Shown piece after piece: positions 1 to 10,781 of a stretch of DNA of 64,000 bases. The translations under genes were made by a program, and so were the position numbers. The number at the start of each line of letters is the position of its first letter. Within the stretch, counting starts at the first letter, position 1. The notes beneath the pieces were generated by a model. The model was not told the DNA's origin. It saw only the letters and a list, made by a program, of their open reading frames with translations, and did no database searches. This DNA comes from Vanessa cardui (lineage: Eukaryota > Arthropoda > Insecta > Lepidoptera > Nymphalidae), in contig NC_061141.1 of NCBI RefSeq assembly GCF_905220365.1, positions 503,501 through 567,500 on the forward strand. The letters run 5' to 3'.

Positions 1-85
1 TATTTCTTACAGCGTCATTGTCTATGGGTGATGGTGGCCCATATGCTCGTCCGCCAAACTATACCATAACAAAAACGCATCAAAA
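1..85 (+). repeat. SINE M (Metulj-like), 3' part
   Basis: This is the 3' part of the most frequent SINE in the window. It has the stretch read as TTCTTACAGCGTCATTGTCT, then the GTGATGG and CCCATATGCTCGTCCGCCAA motifs, ending in an A-rich tail. The 5' part lies outside the window. Full-length relatives are at 27842 and 63130. The Metulj resemblance is from memory. Confidence 0.75.
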
Positions 86-195
86 TGGTATATCACTTTA
101 CGACGTAAGTCTGTTCACGTGTCACAGGTGACATTCGAAGTGAATTCTTACAGAATAACACTGCTTGTATCAATGATGCAGTACATTATTGTTGA

Positions 196-385
196 CCTGG
201 TCGAGTGGTGTGTACACCGGTTTTCATGGGTACGCCACTCCGAGGTGGGTTCGATTCCAGGCTGAGTCGATGTATATTATCATTAGTTTTCTATGTAGTC
301 TTGGGTCCCGGTGTTTGTGGTACCGTCGATACTTCTGATTTTCGATAACACAAGTGCTTTAGCTGCTTACATGGGGATCAAAATA
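196..385 (+). repeat. tRNA-derived SINE T2
   Basis: The head contains a box A-like GGTCGAGTGGTGTGTACACC and a box B-like GGTTCGATTCC, as expected for a tRNA-derived RNA polymerase III promoter. The body has the family motifs TTTGTGGTACCGTCG and CACAAGTGCTTTAGCT and ends in an A-rich tail. Other copies are at 13425, 17721, 27286, 28795, 50495 and in copy B. Confidence 0.75.
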
Positions 386-934
386 AAAAAAAGTATTTTT
401 TTATACTTGAATGGGGACAAAAGCAAAATATACAACATTTAACATCTATGGCGATATCATTGATTGACGCGAGCTTGAATCTTTGATATTCATTATGATT
501 TTGCAGACAAATGGCGCTTAGAACGTTGACGAAACGGAACTATGGATGTAAAATTAAAATAAACAGTTAAACAGTGCTAATATTAAATAATGACTTATAA
601 ACCAAGAACTGTTAGTTCACAATATAGATGCTTTATGCGTGAATACGAAAGTGTGGTGTTATCTTTATTGATTTTCGATTAGAATAGGCTACAGGTATGC
701 TCTTTACAACGTTTCATAGTAAATAACTTTAAGGTTAACTTTAAAACTAGTTATTCGGACCATATACAAAACGCAGAGCACGAGACGGAAAAGAAAGTTT
801 TCTCATAAAGAAAATATTTTCTTGATACATAAATAAGTTGGTGAATTAATAAATCGCAAACAATTAACGTACCCCATGTCCTTTAACAGATCAGAAAGAG
901 TAACTACTTAGGTGCCCGTAATAATCTGACCTGC
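386..934. other. No recognisable gene
   Basis: AT-rich sequence with stop codons in all frames. I see no splice-bounded exon, no RNA gene and no clear repeat in it. Confidence 0.5.
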
Positions 935-1050
935 ATGTGTCTAATTTCGTCGAAATTCTGCCACATGTGCATTCCTCCAAACCCTCTCCTTAGTGGAAGA
1001 GGAGTCCTTAGCCCAGCAGTGGGAAATTTATAGGCTGTTACTTTACTTTT
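935..1050 (+). repeat. tRNA-derived SINE T1, 3' fragment
   Basis: The stretch has the T1 body motifs (GAAATTCTGCCACATGTGCA, then TTAGCCCAGCAGTGGGAAAT) but lacks the tRNA-like head. It is a truncated copy of the family seen complete at 3417 and 61432. Confidence 0.75.
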
Positions 1051-1866
1051 TTATTTACTCACATATATTATCATTGGCTATAAATACTTTAATTCCAAAA
1101 TTTGCTACTTCTAGTCACGCGTAAATTACTAATTTTAACAAACGTATCTTAAATACTTTATCGGTGACGAAAATATCACGACTGCTACCTTTCCACTGTC
1201 TCGTTTTTAAAAATAGAAGTTTGGTAAATTCAAAAACACTACATTTCTCAGTAACACTAAGAAGCTTAACGAAAGCAGACTGCTCGCTCGGTGATGTTTT
1301 ACTTGAAATTTCTTTTGAAAAATTCGATAGTTGGGCCATTCACTGTCTGACGTAAGCCTTCTAAATTGATGATTGACAAGCAATTAATTTACAATCGAAT
1401 GATTCTACATCTACATAAATTAAAATTGAAAAGCTTTTTACAAACAAGCTTTTATTTAAATTGTGCTAAAAAGAACAAAAACAGAAAATTTTACAAACTT
1501 TTTTACTTATAACGTAATTTCCCATTTGACACAATTTATGTTATTAAAAGCATGTCGTGCGATTTACTTGTATAGATAAATAAATAAATTAAATATATTA
1601 TTCGAACAGTTTTATCTATTAAACGTTTCCAACTTACGACTACTTAAATTACTTACTACTTAAATATCTTATATTTTTTTTAAATTTTTAGTAGTTAAGC
1701 TCGTATTCGTATTTTCAGTACATCTTTCATGTGATACACATATTATAGTCAAGCTCTAAAGACTTACTCCGCCATATTGGATTACAGTTACATCACTTAT
1801 ATTTATTCCCAGCAATTACTTGATACCCTTACTTTAGGTATGAATTAAAAAAATATATGCATATTT
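1051..1866. other. No recognisable gene
   Basis: Overlapping short frames exist on both strands near 1115-1355, but none has homology I recognise, splice signals or biased codon use. The rest is AT-rich with no recognisable element. Confidence 0.5.
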
Positions 1867-2096
1867 ACTTTAGGGCTTTGGGCAAGCCCACCTGGGTAGG
1901 TACCACCCACTCATTAGCTATTCCACCGCCAAACAACAGTACGCAGTATTGTTGTGTTCCGGTTTGAAGAGTGAGTGAGCCTGTGTAACTACAGGCACAA
2001 GGGACATAGCAGCTTTGTTCCTAAGATTGGTGGCACATTGACGATGTAAATAATGTGATGGTGACCGATATGCTCGTCCGGCAACCAATTCCATAA
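1867..2096 (+). repeat. SINE M (Metulj-like), nearly complete
   Basis: It begins TTTAGGGCTTTGGGCAAGCC and contains GGGTAGGTACCACCCACTCA, TTGTTGTGTTCCGGTTTGAA and ACTACAGGCACAAGGGACAT. The end is internally shortened before the CGTCCGGCAACC motif and an A-rich tail. Orientation is +. Confidence 0.8.
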
Positions 2097-2400
2097 AAAA
2101 AATAATTGGATTTAGAATGACGTGTCACAGTTAACCACGTAATGTCAACCAAACTGAACGTGTGACACGAAAGTTCAGCTCAAACGGTGAAAGATATCTT
2201 CTAAATTGAGTTGAAAGTTCGGACCCGTTCATTGACATTGAAAGTTAATTGAAAACTTGTAAAATGGGACAAGCGAAGGTCGCTTTCTGTTTTAGTTGTC
2301 AATGATTCTATTAGAAAACTGATTGGAAACAAACTTATGTAAAACAATTCAATTCAAGTTGTACAAATTTTTCAAACCAACAATACCCTCGCCGTTATCA

Positions 2401-2957
2401 AATCAAATCAAATCAAAATAAACTTTATTCAAGTAGGCTTTTCACAAGCACTTTTGAATCGTCTTTTTACAATTAAGTGAAGCTTCCGCCGGTTCGGAAA
2501 GTAGATTCTACCGCGAAGATCTGGCAAGAAACTCAGTAGTTACTCTTTTTCATTTAAATAATACTAAGTAAGTCTTGGAAGTGCTTGGAAGTTAACAGGT
2601 ATTAACTCCAAACTTTTTTATCATCTATAAAATCTTGTATCGAATAATATGCTTTTTTTACCAATGTATTTTTTTCAAACGATTTCAATTTACGAAACGG
2701 CAAAGTTAAAAATGTCTGCGGAATTTTATAATAGAAACGGATACCTTGTCCCAAGAAGGATTTATTGACTTTGCGGAGTCGAAAACTTGGCGTTATAAGC
2801 TTACCCTTACTCCTAGTGCACATACGATGATTACATCACTGATTTTATCCAAGTGATCAATGTTACTGTGAATATACATAATATTGTTGTAAACATACTG
2901 TGACGCAACAGTGAGTATTTCTACTTTGTTAAAAACATCCCGAAGAGAGTCTCTAGT
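2401..2957 (-). mobile_element. LINE X, 3' end fragment (minus strand)
   Basis: Read on the minus strand, 2823-2602 encodes the C-terminal part of a non-LTR reverse transcriptase ORF2 (ending KKAYYSIQDFIDDKKVWS), followed by the 3' UTR and a TTTTGATTTGATT-type tail at 2401-2420. The same C-terminus ends the longer copy at 22425-23642. Frames upstream of 2823 are interrupted, so this is a dead, 5'-truncated insertion. The family is a Jockey/CR1-group LINE by the look of its RT domain in the longer copy. Confidence 0.8.
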
Positions 2958-3416
2958 GTGAATTTACAGTTGATTAGCCATTATTATTATTATTAGCCAT
3001 AACTTACCCAAAATACAAATAGAAAATGATTAAATTTTACAAAGTTTGTAAAAGTGTAACGGTGGTTTTGACGGCGCGGTTAAACTTAATGTAACAATGA
3101 GAAGAGTAAAACAAGAAATTATTTAAAAACGAAAACAAAAATCGCAACACAACGGGAAAATTGTTTAAAACCAATTAACCGCGGGCCGAGCTCGCTTACG
3201 CAGACATTTCTGACAAAATAATGACATCAAAGCTTAAAAGCTTAACCTATATGAAAGCTCCAGAGCTTCCATTAACAGTTGAAAAAGTCACAGGTTCGAA
3301 TTCAGATTCGGAATTGAATCTTGACCCTCTCAGGCATTTTCCGTCTCACTTTCGACTTGCTTTGTAACCCGATTTCTAGTATGGTCAATAATACATGATA
3401 ATTACTCTTGCTCGAG
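2958..3416. other. No recognisable gene
   Basis: AT-rich intergenic sequence with no open frame of note and no recognised repeat. Confidence 0.45.
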
Positions 3417-3715
3417 CTGAGATGGCCCAGTGGTTAGAGCGCGTGCATCTTAAGCGATGATTGCGGATTCAAATCCCGGCAAGCACCACTATATATATGT
3501 GCTAAATTTGTGTTTATAATTCATCTCGTGCTCGGCGGTGAAGGAAAACATCGCGAGGAAACTGTGTCTAATTTCATCGAAATTCTGCCACATGTGCATT
3601 CCACCAACCCGCATTGGAACAGCGTGGTGGAATACGTTCCACACCCTCTCCTTAATGGAAGAGGAGGCCTTATCCTAGCAGTGGGAAGTTTACAGACTGT
3701 TACTTTACTTTTTTT
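3417..3715 (+). repeat. tRNA-derived SINE T1, full length
   Basis: The head GAGATGGCCCAGTGGTTAGA resembles a tRNA A box, and a degenerate B box (GATTCAAATCC) follows about 35 bases on. The body has TCATCTCGTGCTCGGCGGTG, the TTCTGCCACATGTGCATTCC motif and the CAGCAGTGGGAAGTTTACAG end. Open frames across it on both strands are chance reading of the SINE. Confidence 0.85.
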
Positions 3716-3775
3716 TACTTTATTCTTGCTCACATAATCTACGGCCAAGAGACAATAACAACGCCGAGAGCGCCA

Positions 3776-3950
3776 GTACATCTGCAGGTACAAGGGACAA
3801 AACATCTTACCTCCGAAGGTTGGTGACGATTAGCGAAGTAAGGTATGGTTAATATTTCTTACAGCTAAAGTCTTTTATTCTAGTGACCACTTATCATCAG
3901 TTGGCTCAATTGGTCGTCCGTTCAACTTTTACTATTCTATAACAAAGGAA
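3776..3950 (+). repeat. SINE M, diverged 3' half
   Basis: It retains GTACAAGGGACA, AAGGTTGGTG, AATATTTCTTACAGC and CACTTATCATCAG, with many substitutions compared with the 63130 copy. Confidence 0.6.
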
Positions 3951-3984
3951 AGTAATAAATATGATACATTTATTTAAATAATAT

Positions 3985-4130
3985 AAATGTGAAAGAAACT
4001 CTGTCAGTCTGTCGCTCTTTAATGACCAAACCGATGACCCGAATTAGGTGAAATTTGTTATGAAGCAAATAAAGCAAATATAATTAATTATATAAAGCAA
4101 ATTTGAATTCCAAGAAAAGCAATATAGGCC
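3985..4130 (+). repeat. Helitron-like (Lep1-type) 5' fragment, possible
   Basis: The block TATAAATGTGAAAGAAACTC, then a CTGTCAGTCTGTCGCTC run and ACCAAACC, is a motif set very common in lepidopteran genomes; I associate it from memory with the 5' end of Lep1-type non-autonomous Helitrons. Similar blocks are at 21245 and 53484. No Rep/helicase coding is present. Confidence 0.45.
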
Positions 4131-4310
4131 TTTTTTGTCTCGTTTCATTCATCTCGTTTTCGTTTTGTCAGTCCATCATAAAATGCTTTACCAGCCCTCA
4201 TCCTTCTTGCTGATATCGAATATTATGCATTAAAACCACCCGACCCGACCCTCAATAAGAACCCACACTCTCTAGACCATTAAAGAGGCAGCCAATAATA
4301 CGATAATTAA

Positions 4311-5126
4311 AAAAATAAGATTATCGCGATCAGCAGAATTTACGTTGTTTTCAATTAGCGTTTCTGTTCTCTTTGTCAGGTAAAGTACTCGAAATATAAC
4401 TAATTAATTGACATATGTCACTTACAATTCACGTTGATAATATTTAATTTAGATCTTTATTTATTTGTCTATTTGAGACGGTTACAATAATGAATCCCAA
4501 AATTGTCTTCTCTCTAATGTTTGTACGCAGACGATTTCAAAATTTACTCGAAAAATCAAAATCAATGTATACTTTATTGAAGTAGCACTTTAGAACCGTC
4601 GTTTTACAAATTATATTAAGAGAAGCAGCTACCACTTACTTCTTGTACTCTGACAGTCGTCAATAAGTTGTTTTCTGATGCACAATTTATTAACGGTCTC
4701 AGATAAGAACTTCGGTAACCTCAAACCGCTGGGTGGTATTGGTTTTGTGTAATAACTTAACAGTTATGTATAAATACGTGCGGTTTACAATAAATAAAAA
4801 TAGATAGTCTATTTTTATTTATTGTACTACTTGTGTTACTTTATTGAAGTGCTACTTCAATAAAGTATACATTGATTTTGATTTTTCGAGTAAATTTTGA
4901 AATCGTCTGCGTACAAACATTAGAGAGAAGACAATTTTGGGATTCATTATTGTAACCGTCTCAAATAGACAAATAAATAAAGATCTAAATTAAATATTAT
5001 CAACGTGAATTGTAAGTGACATATGTCAATTAATTAGTTATATTTCGAGTACTTTACCTGACAAAGAGAACAGAAACGCTAATTGAAAACAACGTAAATT
5101 CTGCTTATCGCGATAATCTTATTTTT
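4311..5126. repeat. 280-bp near-perfect inverted repeat with 256-bp spacer
   Basis: Arm 1 (4311-4590) and arm 2 (4847-5126) are reverse complements. Comparing them base by base I found a single mismatch, CGATCAGC in arm 1 against CGATAAGC in arm 2. The inner end of each arm carries the 3' tail of a LINE X fragment (AAAATCAATGTATACTTTAT). The spacer (4591-4846) holds more of that LINE tail and half of the short palindrome found complete at 5129-5187. No transposase frame or target duplication is evident. Confidence 0.9.
4555..4680 (-). mobile_element. LINE X 3' UTR fragment (minus strand)
   Basis: The sequence reads, on the minus strand, as the 3' tail of LINE X (conserved order AAGTGCT, TTCAATAAAGTATAC, TTGATTTTGATT). 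It overlaps the inner end of arm 1 of the inverted repeat. Confidence 0.55.
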
Positions 5127-5128
5127 CG

Positions 5129-5187
5129 TGCGGTTTACAATAAATAAAAATAGACTATCTATTTTTATTTATTGTAAACCGCACGTA
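5129..5187. repeat. 59-bp palindrome
   Basis: CGTGCGGTTTACAATAAATA on the left is mirrored by TATTTATTGTAAACCGCACG on the right, around a centre AATAGACTATCTATT. A version missing its last right-hand bases is at 4777-4825 inside the spacer of the large inverted repeat. It could form a long hairpin. Confidence 0.85.
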
Positions 5188-6774
5188 TTTCATCAAAAAA
5201 TATTATTTGTCTGCGTGTACAGTCTACATAATACGAGGATAAATAATCGCTACACACAAACACACAAGAGTTATAACCGCGTAGACACAGAGGGTAAGAC
5301 AACAAAGTGAGCTTCATACCGTTTGCTGCCAATACATACGAGTAGCCCTTGCCTATTTTATCTACCAGCATACTCTTAATTATTGTAAATCAAAAATTTC
5401 AATTAGAAAAAAGACATTGTCCCACTGATTTCCACGACATATTAAACGCACTTCTCTTAGTGCCTCGCTACAAAACAGCAAAACAAATGACAAAACAATT
5501 ACTGTTTGTTAGATAAAAGTCGTTACCATAGTGTGGTAACCTATTCCATAAAGGTTAATTTATCCAACTTTTAAATAAGCACAACCTTGAAATACACCAC
5601 AGCACGCAAACGAAAAAAGTTTGAAGGTGATGTTACAATTAGGTACAGCATTAAATTTCGGTTTCCGATTGTATTTTAGTTTAGAAATAAATACCTTGTC
5701 AAAAAAAGAAATTAATTGACTTTGTACGACGTACAAATGAAACCAGATCCTATTTCTAGAATGGTTGTGTAGAATCCAAACATCGTCAACTACGTAATGT
5801 ATAATATGAATCGTTATAGCATTGTTAAATAAAAAATGAAATAATTACATAATATAATTACGTATGGTGCCTGAATGAAACAAGAATTTATTAAATGGAT
5901 TCGGTCAGCTTTGAGTGTGCCTTAAATCGAGGCATCCCGTCGCAAATTATCACAACTGAATCTAAATTCCCTGCGCAGTTACCCATAATAAAAAAAGCGA
6001 TCAATGTAAGTACGCCTCTCGCCAGGGATCCGTGTGCTCAAATTTAAGGTATTATTTCTTATTATTTACTGGAAGAAAGGCACGCAAATAGAGTCTCTAT
6101 GCTATCACGTTGACACAATAAGTAATATATTACTGTGACAACTTGTCTCCCAACTGTGATGTATGTTGTATAAGAAATATATACCGTCATCAACAAGATT
6201 ATATATCTTTCGCCACCAGAAGTGAGGTAACACACAAAAAATCTACTTGCCATAGCCTTACTTAATTTTTGTTGTCAATACAAAAATCTATTTACTAGAA
6301 AATACAAATTACGACGTTCAATAATTTACGAATAAATTTTACATATGACTGCTGAAAGTCACTAGCAGGAACAGATATTTAATGAGTGAATCCGAACTTA
6401 CCAAATGAATTGTAAGAAAACATAATCAAATCGATTAACATTTTTCATTTTAAATGTCACAGACACAATTTCCGCGGGACACACTCTCATTCGCTCTCGC
6501 CTCCGATCGAATGACGTTTTATCTGTCAAAAAAAACCATTGACAGCTCGCCGCTGGTTATCGTTCAAAAACTAAACGCTAACACAACGGAAGTGAAACAT
6601 TGAAATAAATATCAAAAAGAAATGGCTCTTGTATAGGAAAATAATTCGAAGAGGACTGGCCCGCGCCATGTCGTGACAAGAAACTGGCCCAGTCCATGAA
6701 TTTATTTACTAGAAGTAGACTGAAAAAGGGGACATTCAATAATATGTACGTATATGATAATATATTTATATGAT
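5188..6774. other. No recognisable gene
   Basis: Mostly AT-rich. A relatively GC-rich patch at about 6470-6600 contains a few CG-rich words, but the ATG at 6622 is followed by a stop after four codons. No recognisable mobile element. Confidence 0.4.
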
Positions 6775-6890
6775 ATTGGTGGCAAACGAAGGAGGCTCAC
6801 TTGATGGAAAGGGACTCTCACCGCCCGTAAATAAATATTTACAGCACCAAGGGCATGCCTGTGTTTTGCCAGTATTTGAGAAATATATAG
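6775..6890 (-). mobile_element. LINE Y 3' end fragment (minus strand)
   Basis: The block GGTGGCAAACGAAGGAGGCT, then CACTTGATGGAAAGGGACTC and CACCGCCCGT, is the reverse complement of the LINE Y 3' end seen at 28620-28780, 39456-39739 and 56817-57065. It is diverged and contains no useful coding. Confidence 0.6.
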
Positions 6891-7239
6891 CTTTTTTGGC
6901 CATGTCATATTCGCAATAAATACAAATTTCTCCTAAAAGACAAATATTATATACTAGATAATATTATGAGAATCGCAAATAGGTTGCTAACTAAATTACG
7001 ACTTTTAAACTTTAATTAACTTTTCAATCAACTTCCCCGATTTGTTATTGATGAGAATCGAGCATTAGTCGAGAATGAAACTAGGTTGCTTACTTTTCCT
7101 TCAATACATTTGCGTTACAATCAGGGGCCGCTCTACAACCACATAATGGTTTTGATATGTTCCCAATTCTATTCCAGTCCAACTTCGAATATTCCGCAAA
7201 TATATAAAACTCAGCTTAATAGTAACTGGCCTATCAATG

Positions 7240-7412
7240 AGTGGCCGTTTCGTAAATTCAAATCGTTTGTAAAAAACACATTGGTTAAAAAAGCATATTA
7301 TTCGATACAAGATTTTGTAGATGATAAAAAAGCCTGGAGTTAATACCTTTTGACTTCCAAGCAGGATATATTAATTTAAATAATTGTACTAATTAACATG
7401 ACTACTAAGTCG
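7240..7412 (+). mobile_element. LINE X 3' fragment
   Basis: 7240-7342 encodes the last residues of the LINE X ORF2 (KKAYYSIQDFVDDKKAWS) followed by the start of its 3' UTR. The open frame beginning at 7086 fuses this LINE end to unrelated upstream sequence, so it is not a gene. Confidence 0.75.
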
Positions 7413-7529
7413 GAATCGAATCGAATCGAATTCGAAGTCGAAATTCTCGGAACATAAATACAGGTGCGTTTTAAAATACAAAGTAAAATAAGTTGTCAAT
7501 CATATATGTATATTGAATATGACAACAAT

Positions 7530-7745
7530 AATACCCTGTTAATTGCCCACTGCTGAGCTAAGGCCTCCTCTTCCTTTGAGGACAAATGCTTCCTGTTCAA
7601 ATGCGGGTTGGTTAAATTCGCATGTAGCAGATTTCTTTATGAACGCAATTTAAGCACATAAATATTCAGTGGTGCTTGCCGTTTGAACCCGCAATCATCG
7701 GTTGAGATGCACGCGTTCTTTCCACTGGGCCATCTCGCCTCCAAA
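7530..7745 (-). repeat. tRNA-derived SINE T1 (minus strand), diverged
   Basis: In reverse orientation it shows the body end (CCCACTGCTGAGCTAAGGCC), AATGCGGGTTGGT and, at 7710-7735, the reverse of the tRNA-like head (CACTGGGCCATCTCG). It is internally shortened compared with the copy at 13150. Confidence 0.75.
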
Positions 7746-8124
7746 TATTGAATAGTTTGTAGAATAGAATTGTTTCGAACTTTTCAGAGCATATATTATT
7801 TATATATATAAGTTTTTACATTAAATATTTATTGGCCAATTTAAAACGTACATCACACATTCATCATACATACATCAACGTATCGATGGAAACAATATGT
7901 ACGGAACTGAATATATATGAATGTTATCGCTCCTGATCCATGTTATTCATAAAAAAAATTGCGTACATAACGCCTTGAATTACAAACGCGGTCCTTCACT
8001 AGCACAATAAAATCATGAATTTATTTTTGAAATTTATACATAGAATAAAATTGTAACATTCTGTGATTTGATATAAAACGTTTTATAAACCCTACATTTT
8101 TGAAAATAGAATATCGGTATACAT
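7746..8124. other. No recognisable gene
   Basis: AT-rich intergenic sequence with no recognised element. Confidence 0.4.
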
Positions 8125-8350
8125 TTTTTTTACCACCATCTGATGGTAAGCTTAACCATTCCTTACATCGTCAATGCGCCACCAACCTTGGGAACTAAGA
8201 TGCTATGTCCCTTGTGCCTGCAGTTACACTGGCTCACTCGCCCTTAAAACCGGAACACAATAATACTGCGTACTGTTGTTTATCGGTAGAATGCCTAATG
8301 AGTGGGTGGTACCTACCCAGGCGGGCTTGCACAAAGCCCTACCACCAATT
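8125..8350 (-). repeat. SINE M (minus strand)
   Basis: It starts with the reverse of the A-rich tail (TTTTTTTACCACCATCTGAT) and ends GGGCTTGCACAAAGCCCTAC, with TGAGTGGGTGGTACCTACCC in between. It is complete apart from a short deletion near the 3' end. Confidence 0.8.
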
Positions 8351-8731
8351 CATTATAAGTCTAAAAGTGGTCAAAATGATGAGATATAATCAATAATTAG
8401 CGATTACCCCTAAGGAAAAATGTTTAAAGTAGAAAGTTATAGTCGTTCATTTATATTCATATATGTATGTATAACAAACTGAAATTATTACCTCTTTTTG
8501 ATGTCGGTTAAAAAGAGTGCCTTCTGAGTTTCTTGTTGGTATTAAACCTAATAAAATGTTTTTTATTCAAGACAAGTTTACAATAAAGCATATATCAATA
8601 TTTCAATTTCATTAACTACTGCACTTTTCTTGGAATAATCTTCATTTCGTATAAATCCCTACGCTCTATTGCGCCATGAAATAAAAGGTCATATCTCTAA
8701 AAGACATTACACTATGAATAAAATCTAAATA
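8351..8731. other. No recognisable gene; left flank of the tandem duplication
   Basis: Unique AT-rich sequence up to the left breakpoint. It has no counterpart elsewhere in the window. A short LINE X tail relic may be at 8511-8545 (GAGTTTCTTGTTGG). Confidence 0.4.
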
Positions 8732-8998
8732 CTTTGAAAGGAAATTATTGTTATTAAATATCGTTATCATTTCTACAAAGCTTTTTATCATCACATCAAT
8801 CTGCTATTAATAGTACCGTTTAAAAATAATTGACTGCAATTAGAAAAATCTACTACAAACGATAAAAACGATTCCCTTCTGTAATACGATGTTATGAAAT
8901 AATATACGAATATAGTTACGTCATCGACAAAGGAGGCATGAGTTCCATAAATAATATGGTATAGAATATTGTATGCTGAGTTTTTTCAGTTAATTGTG

Positions 8999-9262
8999 TC
9001 GTTTTCTTATATGGCTATCATGGTATGACATGTAATGTGGAGGAATGAGGAATATATTGTGAGGAAGGTGTTGAGCATGGATGTGGCTGGATATAGAGGT
9101 AGAGGACGACCAAGAAAACGATGGATGGATTGTGTGAAAGACGATATGGTTACAAAGAATGTTACTTGTGAGATGACGTCTGACAGAGAAGTATGGAAGG
9201 AGAAGATATGCTGCGTTGACCGCAAATAAAATTGGGATAAGGGCAGGAGGATGATGATGATG
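8999..9262 (+). mobile_element. RTE-type LINE 3' fragment (shared by both copies)
   Basis: 9035-9229 encodes a typical RTE ORF2 C-terminus (GRGRPRKRWMDCVKDDM), followed by a short 3' UTR and the ATGATGATGATG tail usual for RTE elements. The same fragment is in copy B at about 36792-37050, so it predates the duplication. It has no RT domain and is inert. Confidence 0.75.
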
Positions 9263-9319
9263 TGTCATATTCGACAAACTATCAACATGACCAAACAACG
9301 AGACCTGATATTTGAAATT

Positions 9320-10637
9320 GGCTGGCTCGAGGACTGACCCTGGGAACTATCGTCCTATATCGGTTTTGCCCGTTCTATCAAAAGTATTTGAGCAGGTTTT
9401 GTACACGCGTATATATAATTATCTCACTGGAATAAATTTTCTTTATAAAGGTCAGTATGGGTTTCGTGCTAAATCAAATACTCTTGCAGCTACAATTGAT
9501 CTAATTTCTAAAATAAAAATTAATATAGATCAGAAAAGGATAGCTTTAGGTATATTTATTGACTTGAAAAAGGCGTTTGATACCGTCTCACATAATATCT
9601 TGCTTCATAAATTGCAAAAAATAGGTGTATCTGGATCAGCTTTTAGCGTCCTTAAGTCATACTTAACGAACAGACAGCAAATAGTAAAAATCGAAAATTT
9701 CAAAAGCAGTTCATATAATATCAATTGCGGTATACCTCAGGGGTCAATTCTAGGCCCTCTATTATTCTTAATCTACATTAATGATATTGGTAATTTAGGA
9801 TTACACGGAGAAGTGTCATTATACGCAGATGACACATGTCTGTTCTTTTTTGGAGACTCAATACATGAGATAATATCTAACGCACAAGCAGATTTAAATA
9901 TACTAAATGAATGGTTCCAATGCAATTTGCTAAGTATAAATGTTACGAAAACCTCCTATATGCTTTTTACTGCTAAAAATAAAAAGATCCCTAATTATGA
10001 ATTCCTAACCATAAATAATACTAAACTTAAAAAATCAGAAACAGAAAAGTATCTTGGTTTACTCTTAGATTCCAAACTATCATGGCAACCTCATTTAGAT
10101 TATTTGCAAACTAAAATAACATCACTGACTGGAGCTTTACGCAGGTGTGTCCGATGTATTCCATATAAAGTTCGAACTATTATTTATAACTCATTGGCTA
10201 AACCCTCACTTGAATATTTAATAGAAGTATGGGGATCTGCACACAAAACTAATTTAAAAGATTTACAAATATCACAAAACAAACTATTAAAAACACTACA
10301 CCAACTGGACTACCGCTTTCCAACCAAAGAACTTTACAAGAAAACTAATACACTATCTATAGCACAATTATACAAATACAAAACATGCATACTTATAAGA
10401 AAAATTCTCTCAGGATCTATACACACACAAACTACTTTTAAGACTAAATCACACAAATACTATACACGAAATATACATAAATTACAAATACCTAAGTCTA
10501 GAACTAAACATTATGGTAACAAAACTATACAATTTGAAGGAGCGCTAATGTACAATAATCTACCGAAAGAAATATTTAACGAAAAATCTTTTTTGAAATT
10601 TAAAACTAAATTAAAAACATACTGTCAAACTTTATAA
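9320..10637 (+). CDS. Reverse transcriptase ORF2 fragment of a Jockey/CR1-group LINE
   Basis: About 438 residues of non-LTR reverse transcriptase are open. Visible RT motifs in order are NYRPISVLPVLSKVFE near the start, FIDLKKAFDTVSH (catalytic Asp region), GIPQGSILGPLLFLIYINDI and YADDTCLFF with the catalytic Asp pair. A C-terminal region follows, ending FLKFKTKLKTYCQTL. The endonuclease domain and any ORF1 are missing because of 5' truncation, so the protein cannot retrotranspose itself. It has no genuine start codon: the frame runs in from the flank. Assignment to the CR1/Jockey group is from motif appearance. Confidence 0.85.
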
Positions 10638-10781
10638 TTATGTTTGAATGTTTGTATAAATAAGGTCACCATTAACTATATATATGTTTATTATTATGTT
10701 ACTAGTTTAAGTTTCCTATGTAAGTGAACTTTGTTCTTAATGGGAAATAAATCATCTCTAAATCTAAATCTAATCTAAATT
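9320..10781 (+). mobile_element. 5'-truncated LINE, private to copy A
   Basis: The insertion interrupts sequence that is continuous in copy B at 37101-37110, and is bounded by a 5-bp direct repeat AAATT (9315-9319 and 10777-10781). It is truncated at the start of the RT domain and ends in an AAATCTAAATCTAATC-type repeat tail. The contained frame is open from the truncation to its native stop at 10637, which with the empty site in copy B indicates a fairly recent insertion. Confidence 0.88.

Noticed and set aside
1115..1355. Opposed short frames on both strands
   Set aside because: Mutual shadows in AT-rich DNA, with no homology or signals.
3420..3490. Possible functional tRNA gene
   Set aside because: It has A- and B-box-like words, but it is the head of a repeated SINE, continues into the SINE body and lacks a proper cloverleaf acceptor.
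3510..3805. Frames of 75 and 94 codons
   Set aside because: They lie across a T1 SINE and its flank; the same peptides recur wherever this SINE occurs.
6470..6640. GC-richer patch as a promoter or first exon
   Set aside because: The ATG at 6622 is followed by a stop after four codons, and no donor is present.
7086..7343. 85-codon frame
   Set aside because: Fusion of unrelated sequence with the LINE X C-terminus.
8990..9298. Minus-strand His-rich 102-codon frame
   Set aside because: Shadow of the RTE 3' fragment; the His run is the reverse of its GAT repeat tail.
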